A stretch of 64,000 bases of DNA from Hyphodiscus hymeniophilus (taxonomy: Eukaryota; Ascomycota; Leotiomycetes; Helotiales; Hyphodiscaceae): contig VNKQ01000018.1 in the NCBI GenBank assembly GCA_016508695.1, positions 744,001 to 808,000 of the forward strand, read 5' to 3'. Below, in pieces: positions 47,900-59,672 of this stretch. Under the pieces are notes generated by a model that saw nothing but the letters and a program-made list of their open reading frames with translations, searched no databases and was not told the origin of the DNA. The translations under genes were made by a program, and so were the position numbers. Every line of letters begins with the position of its first letter. Within the stretch, counting starts at the first letter, position 1.

Positions 47900-48560
47900 G
47901 AGAATCATCAGCGCCTCTTTTATTGCGGTATTATAAAGGGAATATTATAGCGTTTATAATTATTTAGAGGCCCATATTAACCGAGAATACAAGTTATAGC
48001 TTTAGGAGATTTTATATACTTACTAATAATATACTTCTTATATGTTACCTCTTTAATATATTATAAAATCGATATTATATTAGCTTTATATCTAATAAGA
48101 CGAGAGGTATTCCCCACTATAATATTATAATTAAATCGAGACTAATATATATACTAAAAGTAATATCCCAGGATTTATACTTCGGGAGTATAAGAGGTGG
48201 TTTTATAACTAGTTTTAATAAAGGTATTGGTACTAGTGCTAATAAGGTCTACGGGGGTAATATAGATATAATACTTATTACTAGTTTTATAATAAGAAGT
48301 ACTATACTTATAATAGCCTTTACAAACGTTAATAAGCCTATATTAAATCGAATTCAAGAAATAAGAGTAAAAGTAATACTAGCCAAACTACTTTTTAAGG
48401 CTCTTTTACAATTTAATATTAGAGTTTTCACCCTTAGTTTAAAGCGCGCAAGTTAATTTAATCGAGCCATATTAAAGTAAGAAACAAAACACTAAGAAAT
48501 AGCTTTAGTTTTGCCTATTTGGGTATAGGTTTACGTCTATAGTTCTCAATATTCTAAGGT
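47900..48560. repeat. AT-rich decayed repeat (RIP-like)
   Basis: About 660 bp is dominated by TA, TTA and ATA words with almost no CG outside rare remnants such as ACTTCGGGAGTATAAG. It interrupts otherwise balanced sequence with fairly sharp edges. This pattern is typical of transposon copies mutated by repeat-induced C-to-T change. The original element is not identifiable. Confidence 0.55.
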
Positions 48561-49106
48561 TCTTTAAATTGCTCACCGACTTTTAGTGGGGTTCCCATAC
48601 TAAATCGGTATTATACAAAAAAGCAGTGAAAATGGGCCAAATTACGCTGAACCCGCAACCGACTATATTTCGCACTGCCACTAAGGGACAGAAAAAAACC
48701 ACCGAATCTTTCTTTTCCCCTTTCCACCACCGTTGACAGTTCATCACTTTCCAAAACTGGAGCATGTTGGTTTCTTAGGGCTAACCATTCTATCGATTGT
48801 GACAAGGCATTAGCTTCAGGGGGAAAATCATCCGCTCAGGCTTTACGAATCCCTTCCAATTATCGTGCGCACGGCTGTACAAGAACACTAGTCTTATGCA
48901 ACGACACTTACTGATCTATGGTTGGTTCGGGCGGGCTATAAACGATGGCTCATGTCTTGGACCATGCCGTTTAGTGTCAAACTAAATGCCACCATAATCC
49001 AAGATATCGAAAGTTTTAAGTTATCGTTAAGGAACATTTGCTTGATGGTTAGCTTCCTCGAAACGAGTGAAAATTGAATACAGATCTACACGTCCTACCT
49101 ACATCC
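48561..49106. other. Intergenic, no gene seen
   Basis: Normal-composition sequence between the AT-rich relic and the flavoprotein 3' end. The overlapping short frames at 48583-48805 resemble nothing known. Confidence 0.35.
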
Positions 49107-51104
49107 TCAAGCTGATAGTCCAAGCACACTCCTCATCACCTCCAACAGCTTGTTCTCGCACGCATTCTCGTCTAACAAGACCTCTTGACTTCTCCATGCC
49201 ACAAACCGATCGGGTCTCACTAGAATCGCACCAGATTCCTTCACTCCCCTCACTTTCTCCCATTCCGAGTACATATCGACCCACTCCAGACTAAAACCAA
49301 TCGCGCAAGATTGTATTTGAACCTGAAGTTCTTTACTGACAGTATTTGCAGCTTGTTCCCACGACGCACCACCGATTCCTGTGATCAAAGTAAACCCTCC
49401 CTTGCCGGCGAGATCCACAGTCGATATTGGCTGAACGGGACACTTCTTGTTGAGCCAAGCATGAGGCAATCGCTTTCCGGGATAGGTACTTCGCATATAA
49501 TGCATGACTGGATTCTCAGCAGCAAGGCCCTCTAATCTAAAGGGATCTGGCTCATCCATGGAGTAGATTCCTGGCCCAGAATAGAACTGATTCATCTCAA
49601 TTCCCAACCCATGAAACTCATGTGCCGTACCCGCAATCGCAGCTTGGAGATTTTGACGGCGTAGCTGCCCTTTGGTAGTAGGAGATGAGAGTTCATCTAG
49701 GATGGCAACGCGTTTGGAAAGAGAATCCGGGAACATGCCCAGCGATTCCCATATACGAGAGTGCTGGCGGAAAGATACATTGGCGCGGGTACTGATGGAT
49801 TGACCAACTGGCTGGCGCTCCAAGCTATAGGTCTCAAGAAGCTTCGGCGAAGCACGACCTTTCATGACATAGGCGATCTTCCATGCGAGGTTGAAGGAGT
49901 CTTGGATGCAGGTGTTTGAGCCGAGACCATTGAATGGAGGGTGTCGGTGCACTGTATCACCGAGGCAGAAGACGCTCTCTCGGGAGTATTCTGCAGCAAC
50001 TATGTCATTGATCGTCCATGGCGAGATATCCAAAATCTCAGCTGGAATCGAGTCATCACCAATGAAATTCTTGATCTGTGCTAGGTATTCTGCCTTCGTG
50101 GGATTTGATCGCGGAACTCCAGGTTTGGGGAACAAAATAAACATCCATTCGTGCCATGGTTTTACCATTCGGACAATAGCCATCCAGCCCAAGTCACAAT
50201 GTGGCTGATCGGGTTGCATCACCCAGTGGAGATTCCCCTGCCGATGTTTGATATGGTGTGTCAGATCAGCCTTCACGAGAATGTTGATAGCTGTTCCACC
50301 ACCAGCCTGAGCTATCAATGGCAGTTCGAGTTGCTTCATGATTCGAGACCGGGCTCCATCAGCTCCAAGGAGATATCTTGAGTGGACTCTGTACTGCTTG
50401 CCTGAAATATTGTCTAAAAGCGTAGTATCGACACCAGCTGGACCTTTGTCCTCGAACGAGATGAAACATGTATCGAAGCGTGTTCTAAAACCACTCTTTG
50501 TTGCATAGTTGACAAGTATTGGCTCCAGAAGCGTCTGAGGCAGATCACAGGGAGCACACGGGCTTGCCATCTCGTAGTCACCCTTCCGGTGAGGGTCGTT
50601 ACCCCAGGCATATATGCGTGCGTACTCCTCTCCTGCCATATCGTGACACCATCTCGTATGCATCATGCAACTCCCCGAAGTTGCCTGGCTCGTACATTCG
50701 CTATCCAACCCCAAGTCCCGCAGAGTCTCGAGAGCCGCAATATTGGTGATGTGAGCTCGGGGCGTATCCGCAGTACTAGAGGCAGAACTAATCATGAGCC
50801 CTGTAATACCGTGTGAACTCAGAAAACAAGCCAGAGAAGCTCCTGCTGGTCCTGTCCCCACAATGAGGACGTCGTAATTTGCAATTGAGTCTGCAGGGAG
50901 GTCACCTGTAGCTAAGCCATTGACTGTAGGACCAGCGGCTTTGCCGTCTACAATATGTGTAGCAGAACCATTGACGGGACCGGCAGAATTGTTGTTTTCT
51001 GCGGAATTAGTACCGTTTACTGGAGAGATAGTATCGCTGTTCCTCGGTGGGCTGGGGTTGGCATCACTGAGAGCTGTAGCCAATTCCGAAACACTTGGTG
51101 CCAT
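49107..51104 (-). CDS. FAD-dependent phenol/dichlorophenol monooxygenase-like protein
   Basis: A single long exon of 665 residues from ATG 51104. An open frame extends to 51209 but without an in-frame ATG there. The first 75 or so residues are Ser/Asn/Gly-rich low complexity (PVNGTNSAENNNSAGPVNG) and probably disordered. FAD-binding motifs follow: VLIVGTGPAGASLACFLS, LLGADGARSRI, and the ribityl site CLGDTVHRHPPFNGLGSNTCIQD with FNLAWKIAYVMKG. The C-terminal thioredoxin-like portion (KGGFTLITGIGG, ending ILVRPDRFVAWRSQ) is typical of phenol-hydroxylase/2,4-dichlorophenol 6-monooxygenase relatives. It should hydroxylate a phenol using NADPH and O2. It is the second flavin hydroxylase of the window and a possible late tailoring or aromatic-degrading enzyme. 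Confidence 0.9.
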   Translation of the reverse strand: MAPSVSELATALSDANPSPPRNSDTISPVNGTNSAENNNSAGPVNGSATHIVDGKAAGPTVNGLATGDLPADSIANYDVLIVGTGPAGASLACFLSSHGITGLMISSASSTADTPRAHITNIAALETLRDLGLDSECTSQATSGSCMMHTRWCHDMAGEEYARIYAWGNDPHRKGDYEMASPCAPCDLPQTLLEPILVNYATKSGFRTRFDTCFISFEDKGPAGVDTTLLDNISGKQYRVHSRYLLGADGARSRIMKQLELPLIAQAGGGTAINILVKADLTHHIKHRQGNLHWVMQPDQPHCDLGWMAIVRMVKPWHEWMFILFPKPGVPRSNPTKAEYLAQIKNFIGDDSIPAEILDISPWTINDIVAAEYSRESVFCLGDTVHRHPPFNGLGSNTCIQDSFNLAWKIAYVMKGRASPKLLETYSLERQPVGQSISTRANVSFRQHSRIWESLGMFPDSLSKRVAILDELSSPTTKGQLRRQNLQAAIAGTAHEFHGLGIEMNQFYSGPGIYSMDEPDPFRLEGLAAENPVMHYMRSTYPGKRLPHAWLNKKCPVQPISTVDLAGKGGFTLITGIGGASWEQAANTVSKELQVQIQSCAIGFSLEWVDMYSEWEKVRGVKESGAILVRPDRFVAWRSQEVLLDENACENKLLEVMRSVLGLSA

Positions 51105-52289
51105 GGATAACACTGACGATGAAAGCTGTCTCTTTGTCTTCGGCTTTGGCACTTTTGATTTCTTCTGAGTGTATGATATATGATTAAAGACAAGTAGTCC
51201 AACAGCCACGAGGTGTTACTGGCTAATTTGCCCTTAAATTGGTCAGGAGAGAAGACGTTGTTGTGGTGCTAATTCTCACAATCCGTGACATACCAGCTCA
51301 TTGATTTGCCGCACGGAGTATGGACTAACGGAACTTTCTGTCCAGATCAGACTACGAAGTCAGCAGTTCTGTTTTGTTCTATCTCCTCTTAGTATAGAAT
51401 AGATATTGCATCTCGAAAGTTGAAGCGAAGATAGCCCGTATACGCGTCAAATGATATCGGGATTATTCCTGGCAATGTACAAAGTGGAGCAACCTTATGT
51501 AACTTACACGCCCGCATCGACTCTGGGAACACTGTTACAGTACTTCGGTCCGTTTCTCCAAATTATGATCATGGAGTATTCGTGATCTTGCAATGTTCAC
51601 AAAGCAAATTAGCTGTCGCACGACGCAGCCTCAAAATAACGAATCATACCATGAAAGCCACAATGCACTTTTGTACTTACCTCCCGTACTGCCTTGTAAC
51701 TACCCCAACTCTCTTCATCACTTTATTGTTCGATAAACAGCAGCTACTTCTAACTCATTGATAGATTATTCATGGTTAATCCAGGCTCCCGCCATGGTCT
51801 CCATTGACAACCACCGACAATTCCAGCTCGATCGCATAGCGAACATCCGCTACACCCACAAGTCGATTAGCCCAGTATGAATTCCTTAATGACTTTAGGT
51901 TTACGGGATGCTTTCGCGTTGGAAATAAAACCATACTATCGTGGCTTCAGTGAAGATCCGTGGCTGTACTGTGCCACGAACATCACGAAGACAAGTTCGG
52001 ACGCGCAGGCTTCGTCGTTCAGAGACTGGAAGACTCAATAATATGCTTCGAGCACGCTACCAGGTGCTTCTGCTATCTATGACTGGACGATATTCCCTGA
52101 GGGGGAAAGTGTGTGACATTTTTGGACCCTGTTGATAGCTTCCCAATGCATTTAGTCTGGGGTCAACGTAAGGTCGAGTTGGTAAACGAACCCGAATTTC
52201 CACAGCTTGATTTCAGTTTTGTAATGCTCCTATTCTCGCAAGTTTGTTGCCAGTACTGACACTCGAAATTAGCCTAGGAAGAAAACAAG
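51105..52289. other. Intergenic, no gene seen
   Basis: About 1.2 kb upstream of the flavoprotein. It contains its promoter and no recognisable gene; the open frame at 51941-52135 is short and lacks similarity. Confidence 0.35.
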
Positions 52290-53232
52290 GCTTGCAAACA
52301 AGCATGCTGGCCAGTAAGTCGGTCGGTCGGTCATCAGCTAATCGATCGATTCCAGCTGATTGACTGATTAATAGTAGTTCGAACTGACAGCTTATTGGTC
52401 AAATAAGCCGGCGACTAATTAGCTGGAGTCATAAAGTACTAGAATCGTGGGGAACTTGCCTGACATTAAAAATAGCTTAAAACACATACAAATAGACCTC
52501 ATATCAATGCTTGTAGTATACCCAAATATTCCGGGCACTTACCTAGCATTCAAAGGGCCGGAAAACGCGCCTAAATCTCCCAAATTCAATGTGCCCGTAT
52601 ACCCGATTCTTAGACCTCGTCGTCGCTCCTCAAATCTAACTCTATCGCGTTGTTGTAAAATCGAATATCGATCGCACTACGTCGTTGCTATTTCTTTAGT
52701 ATTTGATAGTACGCAAGAGTCTTTCTTAAGAGGTGACTACTCTCTAGAGTTGTTATCTTTGCGCAAGGGGGTTAGTCAACGAAGTTTCTAAAGCTATAGC
52801 AGATGTCTCTAATAGTATAGAATTGATTTCCAATAGAGTAGAGGCGCGAGAATAGAGTAGAGGCGCGAGAAGACATGTTGTTGTTATTTAAAAGTGGGCG
52901 ATCGAATTCTTGATTATTATAGCTAATGAGAACAAAAGATCCAAAGGGAAAGTAAGCCTTAATTCCTAGGCTTAAAACCAGTTTTCGGCCAATAATATTA
53001 TTTTGCTAGTATTGACCGCCTAAAATCTACTTATAATTTCCCCCTTTCTCCTTCCCCATAACAATACCAAAATACTACTAATTACAACCTTGAGCTAATC
53101 GGCAGATATTAGCTGGGGGTCTTAGCTGATTGACTGACCGATCAATATAATAATTCGAGCTGGCCGATAAGCTAAAGACGAGTGTTCTAGCCGACTTCGG
53201 TCGGCCGACTTAATGGCCAGCTTGCAAACAAG
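52290..53232. mobile_element. Degraded inverted-repeat element flanked by 12-bp direct repeats
   Basis: CTTGCAAACAAG occurs at 52290-52301 and again at 53221-53232. Just inside, the left end reads CTGGCCAGTAAGTCGG (from 52306) and the right end, read on the other strand from 53220, CTGGCCATTAAGTCGG: 15 of 16 bases match. Further subterminal GCTGATTGACTGA motifs occur on both sides. The interior is about 900 bp, AT-biased, with one open frame at 52447-52791 that resembles no transposase. It fits a non-autonomous DNA transposon; the 12-bp repeat is longer than most target duplications and may include element sequence. Confidence 0.55.
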
Positions 53233-54262
53233 TTCCAGCGGTTTGACAAGCATAAGAATATCTCGTAGCAATCGTAATGCTATGGTACTGATAGGCTCAA
53301 AGATCCAGCACCCGTCCACAAGCTTGATTATTTCGGCATGGTGGTGACGGATTTCGAAAATTTTCGGAATACACCTCCCGTTTCAACTTGATAACCAGCG
53401 ATGTAAGATGTCATTCCCTTGGAAGTTTCATCCTTTTCCCATGAATAGGGAAGATTCTTGACACAAACCTAGCTTTTACATATAACTACAGACAAGAACG
53501 TAACTTCATCGACCATGGCAGCGAGAACCTGGTTGACCACCACACCTTCTTCTTCTTCTTCTTCTTCTTAGGACCTGTGAGTCATATCTACCAGTCGTCA
53601 TTCAAAACTCACGACTTCGAGACCCAGCATCTAGGACATGACTGGTTGCGACATAATGGCTATGAGTTTTGATGAGGACTTGGCAGACTTATCATGAGAA
53701 GCCAGATATTTGATTATTGGTTAGTGACCTACTTCCCTCCTCATCTTTTGTATACTACCCCTGAGAATCAAATGAAACAAGAACAGGAAATTGGTATCAA
53801 AAACCGAATGCACGAGCACATACTGGTATAAGTTAGGTTCTATCCGTCCAAGCTTCATTCTCGAGCACTACGTCGACGGTGACTTGATAGACGACAAGGA
53901 GCCGCCTCGTGTTAGTAAAGCATCACTTGGTAATCTAGCGGTGTCGGGTGAGCATATTCCTTTCCCTTGTTTTCAAGTCTTAAGTTATCTGTAGTAATGC
54001 CTAATGACTGCTTCAGCAGGTCCAGACTTGCCACCAACTTTATTGGCGTAAGCAGGCGCTAAAAGAAAGGACGAAATGGAGGCTGGCGGGGGTATGTGAG
54101 AGAACAATACGTAAAGTACTTGTATTATAGTATTCTCTTAGCAGTGTGACCAACAAAAGGGAGCGCCGGGCCAACAGTTGCAATAATATAAGGTTTAGTT
54201 GCCCCCAAAGAATAAAAATTAACTAGTCGCCTACTAGCACAGCCCCGAAGCTATTCTGAATG
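53233..54262. other. Intergenic, no gene recognised
   Basis: Normal-composition sequence with a CTT microsatellite. An open frame at 53791-53994 has no recognised similarity and no clear splice partners. Confidence 0.35.
53546..53569. repeat. CTT trinucleotide microsatellite
   Basis: Eight perfect CTT units. Confidence 0.95.
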
Positions 54263-57147
54263 TCAGTACACATATGCCCCACTCAGCAATTCATCAATAT
54301 AGCTTGGGAACTCAATAGTCGACCCATTCCCATACGTTCCAAAGAGGAGTTCTTGCATCGCGTCTGTATTCGAGCCTTGCAGGTCCCCTCTAGCTCCCGA
54401 AAATGGCCCTTGATTGGGCATGAACGACGAAAAAGGGACAGTTGACCCATTATCTGATAACAGCTGCAACTCTCCGTCTGTTTGTAGGGGAGACTGCATA
54501 TAATCTAAGCCACGGGGGTCAGGAACAATAGGTTCGGCATTGACCGGCACCTCTTGTGCATGTTGCCGTTGAGGCTGCCGCTGTCGCATCTGATCATCTC
54601 GTAACTCATGACTTGGCGTGGAATGCGTAGCCGGCATAGTTCTTGTTGGTATTTGAATGCGTATGCCATCGTCTGAATTATGATTGTCGAAAAGTCTCGT
54701 GTCACCACTCGATAGTTTCTCACCATGCTCGTCCTGCGTAGCAGAATTTGGTTGAGGATTCTTCAAAGAAGGATTTATCCACGAGTCTCCCCTTTTGTAT
54801 GAGCTGCGATCTACCTTTCGCTGCCCTCGATCGTGTGTCTGAGGGGTTGGAGTGCGGAATTTTTCAAGTTGCTCCTCCAAAGTTTCTAAATTCTGCTGCA
54901 TCGCCGTCTGGATGCCCCAAAAGGATACACACCTTTTATACGTCAAATTGAGTACCTCGAACTTTGACTTCACGAGAGATATGTTTGTTTCTGACGGCCC
55001 AAACTCCTTACGGACCAGTTGGACTGCAGAAGCAAGCCAAATCGTGCTCGCAAGGAATGCGTTGATATGCTGGATGTGGTCCTCACTGCTGCGATTCACA
55101 ATCCCTAAGATCTCATCTGCAGCCTCAAAGTATTGGTACACTGCGACGCTATCGTCATTTTTAATGCCGCCTGATGCGAAAGATTGACTTGTAATGTCTC
55201 GATATTGCTTTGGTGCCGTACGGCTTGTACGAGCTGACTCTGAGAAGATACCATAGTGGTGTATCATGAGTTTTGAGAGTTGAGTCATTATGTGGATATT
55301 GTAGAGTCCGCAGTCTCTTTGTCGTGATGATGATGATATTTCCCCAGGTTGGCTGGCCTCGAAGCCAAGGTACTGATTTCGGTACTTAAGAGAATTAGGT
55401 AGAGCCATGACGAAGCAGCGCACGCAGTTTTCGAGTGTTTCCAGCTTATCTCGAGCCTCATCAGCCATCGTAGCAGCATGAATCCGGTCTTTATTCGGCT
55501 TGGCAGAGTATCGCCGTCTGTCGACTCGGTCAAGACGTGAGACAGCCTGTGGGCTGGATATTAATTGCGCCTCCTTCATCAGAGAATTGATCACGAGAAA
55601 CCACGCTTTGGCTGATTGGTTTCCAGACTCCTGCAGCACTTTCCACCGGCGAATCGGATCTAGTTCCAGGAAACAGCTCGCCCAAGGCTTGCCCTGAAAC
55701 CAATACTTGTCCTCTACGGGGAGCAAGGTTTCGATCTGGGACCAATTCACGGCTGTCGGGTATCGCCGGACGGTACTCGCAAAAACGTCCATCTCCCATA
55801 TGGCCCACCAAGCACGGCGCTTTTCCTCATCCTCACACCATTGCTTGGGATCAACGACGTGTTGCGGACGTTCGACATCTACAAGATGCAGATTCAGCTC
55901 GTATGCCAGACGAACACATGTTCCAAGAGCTCTCCACGCCATCCCACGGACACCTTGCGTTAGTTGGCAATGAGCAATTAAGATCTGAGCTTGAAGAACG
56001 CATAGTGGCGGTGATTCATCACCACATTCTTTCAGTGCCTCTTCAAAGAATCTTGAAGCTCGTTCTAGAAAGTATAGCGGATTGTGATTCATCCCTGCTA
56101 GCATACTGGAATTGTAGCCGTCCTGACTTTCTGGAGCGCAGAATCTGGCCGAGAATGCGAGCACAGCTGCCAGAAGAGCATGAGTCTGAGCAGGGGATTC
56201 GATACTCAGTAACTTATCTTGAAAGCTTGGTTCATGAAAGAGACTGATGGCGGTCATGTTATCGAAGTATATGTCGATCCTAGAAAGATTATTAGATACA
56301 ATTATGCACAGAATTATATCCTTTACGCCGACTTCGAACTTACATATTGCCAAGTACATCTGGACTCACGTTTAATGTGTAAGAGGCACGAGCCATGATC
56401 ACCAATTTCCCATTTTCCAAGTCGTTGTTCGTTGAAGTCGGTGATGACGGTTTTTTCGGGGTTGACGGTTCGTGAGCCGGGTGTAAGATGAAGGACAAGT
56501 CAAGAATATTGCTCGAATCTTGGCTTACCACATCTTGGAGTCCGAAGTCCTCAGGTAAAGAAGCCTTCCTAGTCCGGACTGAAGCAGCACTGGTATGCCT
56601 TTGCATGTTCCCGCACTCTTCGTCTCGCGACAAGGAGATCGTTTCGCCAGAAGTGCTTAAGCCCAGATCTTCCTGCCCGGGGCTTGAACCTAAATCTACC
56701 ACTAAGCCATCATTACTGCCTCTCTCTACTCGCCGTCGTTTTCGATTTCGGTGAGTTGAGCCTAATAGAAAGTGAGTGCTGTTCTTACTGTATTGTGTTC
56801 CTAATTCCAGAGTACTTCCGTACCTATCTTCGGACCAGGCTTTAGGATTTCGGCCGGATATTCGCAATTTATTGGAGTTTGCTTGCATCCGGTACAATCA
56901 GGAAGCTCTCGCCCACTGTTACGCGATCGTCAGCGATGAATATCTATTGCAAGAAGATGGAATCTCATGGGCTTCTGGGTGTTACCAACCATCTGATTTT
57001 ACGCCTGGGGTTGGATTTGGTGATCAGTCCACAGTAACAAGAATCTAAGGTGATCAGATAAACGACTCACCTTCGACAAGCCTGACATGCAATATGGGAT
57101 TTGGGATGCTCGTCTTCCCTGGAGCTGTTGCGGTCATCCGTACGCAT
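54263..57147 (-). CDS. Zn2Cys6 transcription factor with fungal-specific TF domain (TF3)
   Basis: Five exons, 57147-57071, 57004-56990, 56915-56824, 56761-56344 and 56279-54263, encode about 872 residues. The zinc cluster is assembled from three exons: CQACR in exon 1, RRKIR in a 15-nt exon, and GRELPDCTGCKQTPINC in exon 3, giving C-x2-C-x6-C-x6-C-x2-C-x6-C. A basic nuclear-localisation-like HRNRKRRRVER follows. The large last exon holds the fungal-specific TF domain (FHEPSFQDKLL, LGTCVRLAYELNLHL, EEKRRAWWAIWEMD) and a Gln/Asn/Pro-rich tail. It resembles xylanase-regulator-type proteins in layout, though I cannot assign a target. It borders the AT-rich compartment; membership in the cluster is uncertain. 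Confidence 0.9.
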
Positions 57148-58472
57148 CTTCGCTTTAATCTGTCCAGTAATTCTGAGTGATTGGATTCGTTTGATCTCGT
57201 TGAGGCCGTTCGATTCCTCTGATAACATTGGGAGTGATAAGTTCGGACGTTCCTACCGTATCAATCCATGATGTCGGAGACGACTTCAAAAATGGAACAG
57301 GCAAAATCGATCACAATAAAATGTTGCGTGGGCACCATGTCCCGGGGACCCCACAAACCTTTCCTACCGTGGTGGAGAGCGGGGCCAGGTCCAGTACCAA
57401 GGTATTGTATGCCAACTGGAATGTGGAGGTGCGGTAATTCATGCTAATCCTAACCCACTCGTGCTAGATCCGACTCAGCCACCTCCACCTATCCGACATC
57501 TATGGAGTAGGTTACGAGTCGTAACCTACGACTCACGAGGTTAAGAGAGGGTCTCGTCTCGCTTATCCCTGCTCCTGTAAGGCTTCAGCGGCCCCTTCGA
57601 TCATCTGAGGTGCAGAGTCTCCACGCCAGCTTACCTGAGCAGCTATCGACATCACGCAGTTGAGGCTAGAGTCTAGAGTCTAGAGATGCTAGTATTTGTT
57701 AGACATGGAGGTTCTTGTCATGATTCCGACATGCTGCTCTTTGTCGTTCCAGCGCTTCCTTTACGCCTGCCTTGTACGCAAACCAGAAAATAAGATTAAC
57801 GCCAGTCATTAATATAGTACTACTTCGATCTGCAATAACGTACTTTGCATTTCAAGTAGTAAGGCTTCCTTCCTCCAGCGATAAGGGATACCAACCTAGA
57901 GACGCTAGCTGGGATATCACAGGTAGTAGTGAGCCTACTAGCGATTATCTAACCTGAAAGCTTTGGCGCATCAATTTCGGTGTATCTTTGATTGGCGTCA
58001 CCTTTACCACCCACGATTTCGGTGTATCTTTCCTGTTTAGGTCAAGTTAGTCATCTGCTCGAGTAACTCAGTGGATGACTAAATGAAGGAACTAAAATTG
58101 AGGAAGTAGATAAAGTTAAAGTCTTGACTGAGTTAGCGAGGTTACAAAGGTTACATGGTTAGACTGGCAATACAACAGCCATGTCATACGGAGGCAAATA
58201 TCGTCGTTCACGTTGTCAACTTCCTTTTCACTACATTGCAAGCTTTCTTATTTCCTTCCCCCCGTGAAGCCAGACGCTTGATACAACCTTATTCGCAACC
58301 TCTTGGGGAACAAGTCAGTTGTTTCGCTAGTCCTTCGATCAAATACTAGTAGCCTCGCAGCAAACCCTACTGTCTTTTTTGTTCTGTGTTTTAATTGCGA
58401 ATTGGTTTCTATAGTAAAAGAAAGTGTATTCTGTTACTCTAAGTTTTTTTAGCGAAATATTACTATAATAAT
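57148..58472. other. Intergenic border before the AT-rich block
   Basis: Upstream region of TF3. A 16-bp direct repeat, ATTTCGGTGTATCTTT, occurs at 57974-57989 and 58016-58031. No gene is recognised; base composition falls sharply to AT-rich at about 58.4 kb. Confidence 0.4.
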
Positions 58473-58836
58473 AGGGATGAGCTATTTCAACTCTAATGCT
58501 GGCTATTTCAACTCTACTAGTCCTTACTAGTTGTATATACTATAGTACGTATAGTAACTTTGCGCCCGTGCGAGAATATTAAAACTATTACTATTATCTT
58601 TGATATTCTTCTTAAAGTATAATAAATATATTTATAAGAAATAATATATAAAAGATACCCTTATACGGGGGCTCTCACTACCCCCTAGCCCCCCGGGACT
58701 AACCCTAACTACTAACCTTAACCCGTTATATTTTAGTAGAGAAAGTATCTCTAGGTACGTGCCTTTCTAGGTATATAGTGGGTATACCCCCTAAGAGTTG
58801 AAATAGCTAGTATTAGAGTTAAAATAGCTTATCTCT
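58473..58836. mobile_element. MITE-like element, family B copy 1
   Basis: The left end, AGGGATGAGCTATTTCAACT, and the right end, read on the other strand as AGAGATAAGCTATTTTAACT, form inverted termini of about 43 bp. The 6-bp word AATAAT abuts both sides (58467-58472 and 58837-58842). At 364 bp it has no coding capacity. It is the least AT-mutated copy, keeping GC-rich words such as GCGCCCGTGCGAG and CCCCCTAGCCCCCCGGG. Confidence 0.7.
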
Positions 58837-59558
58837 AATAATAAGCTAGAGAATCAAAACAATAGAAATAATAAAGAAAATAAGGAAACTAAAGTAATAA
58901 TAACACTATTACTTAATGATAATAATAAATTGGAAATATTAATATTAAAAGTATTAGTAATAAAAATAATTAATAATAATAAACAATATATATATTTACT
59001 AACAGTATATATACTTACTTGTAATAAATAGTCTAAATATATTATACTTTAAAGATAAGACCAACTCAATTGTATTTCCAGCTATTTTAACTCTTAAGAA
59101 GTATACTTAGAAAACTATATATTCTTAGAGATACTTTCTTTACTAAAATAGAATATGTTAAAATTAATAGTTAGAGTTAGTTTTAAGGGGTTTAAAAGTA
59201 GTAAGAGCCTCTTATATAGAGACATCTTCTTAAATAATATTTTTTCTTATAAATATATTTATATCTTAAATAAAATGTTTAAAAATATTAATAGTTTTAA
59301 AGCTAAGCTATTTCAACTTTACTTCCGGCTATTTTAACTCTTTAGCTCTATTAAGTATACCTAATAAATATATATACTTAGAAATACTTTTCTACTAAAA
59401 TATAGTAAGTTAGAGTTAATAATTAGAATTAGTAATTAAGGCTACTTTAGTTTTAGAGTTAAGCTATTTTAATTCTACTCCTAGCTATTTTAACTCTAAG
59501 AAGTATACTTAACAAATATATATACTTAGAGATATTTTCTTTATCAAAATATAATAAG

Positions 59559-59672
59559 TTAGAGTTAATAATTAGAGTTAATAATTAGAGTTAATAATTA
59601 GAGTTAATAATTAGAGTTAGTAATTAGAGTTAATAGTTAGGGTTAATAATTAGAGTTAATAGTTAGGGTTAG
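59559..59672. repeat. 13-bp tandem array (about nine units)
   Basis: The unit TTAGAGTTAATAA is repeated with small changes (AG to GG, AAT to AGT or ATAG). It lies inside a family-B element copy and seems to be a local expansion of the element's own AAGTTAAGGTTAATAAT-type segment. Confidence 0.85.

Noticed and set aside
51105..51209. Longer open frame upstream of the phenol-hydroxylase-like gene
   Set aside because: No in-frame ATG lies between 51209 and 51104; the extension begins with a GTG and has no family similarity.
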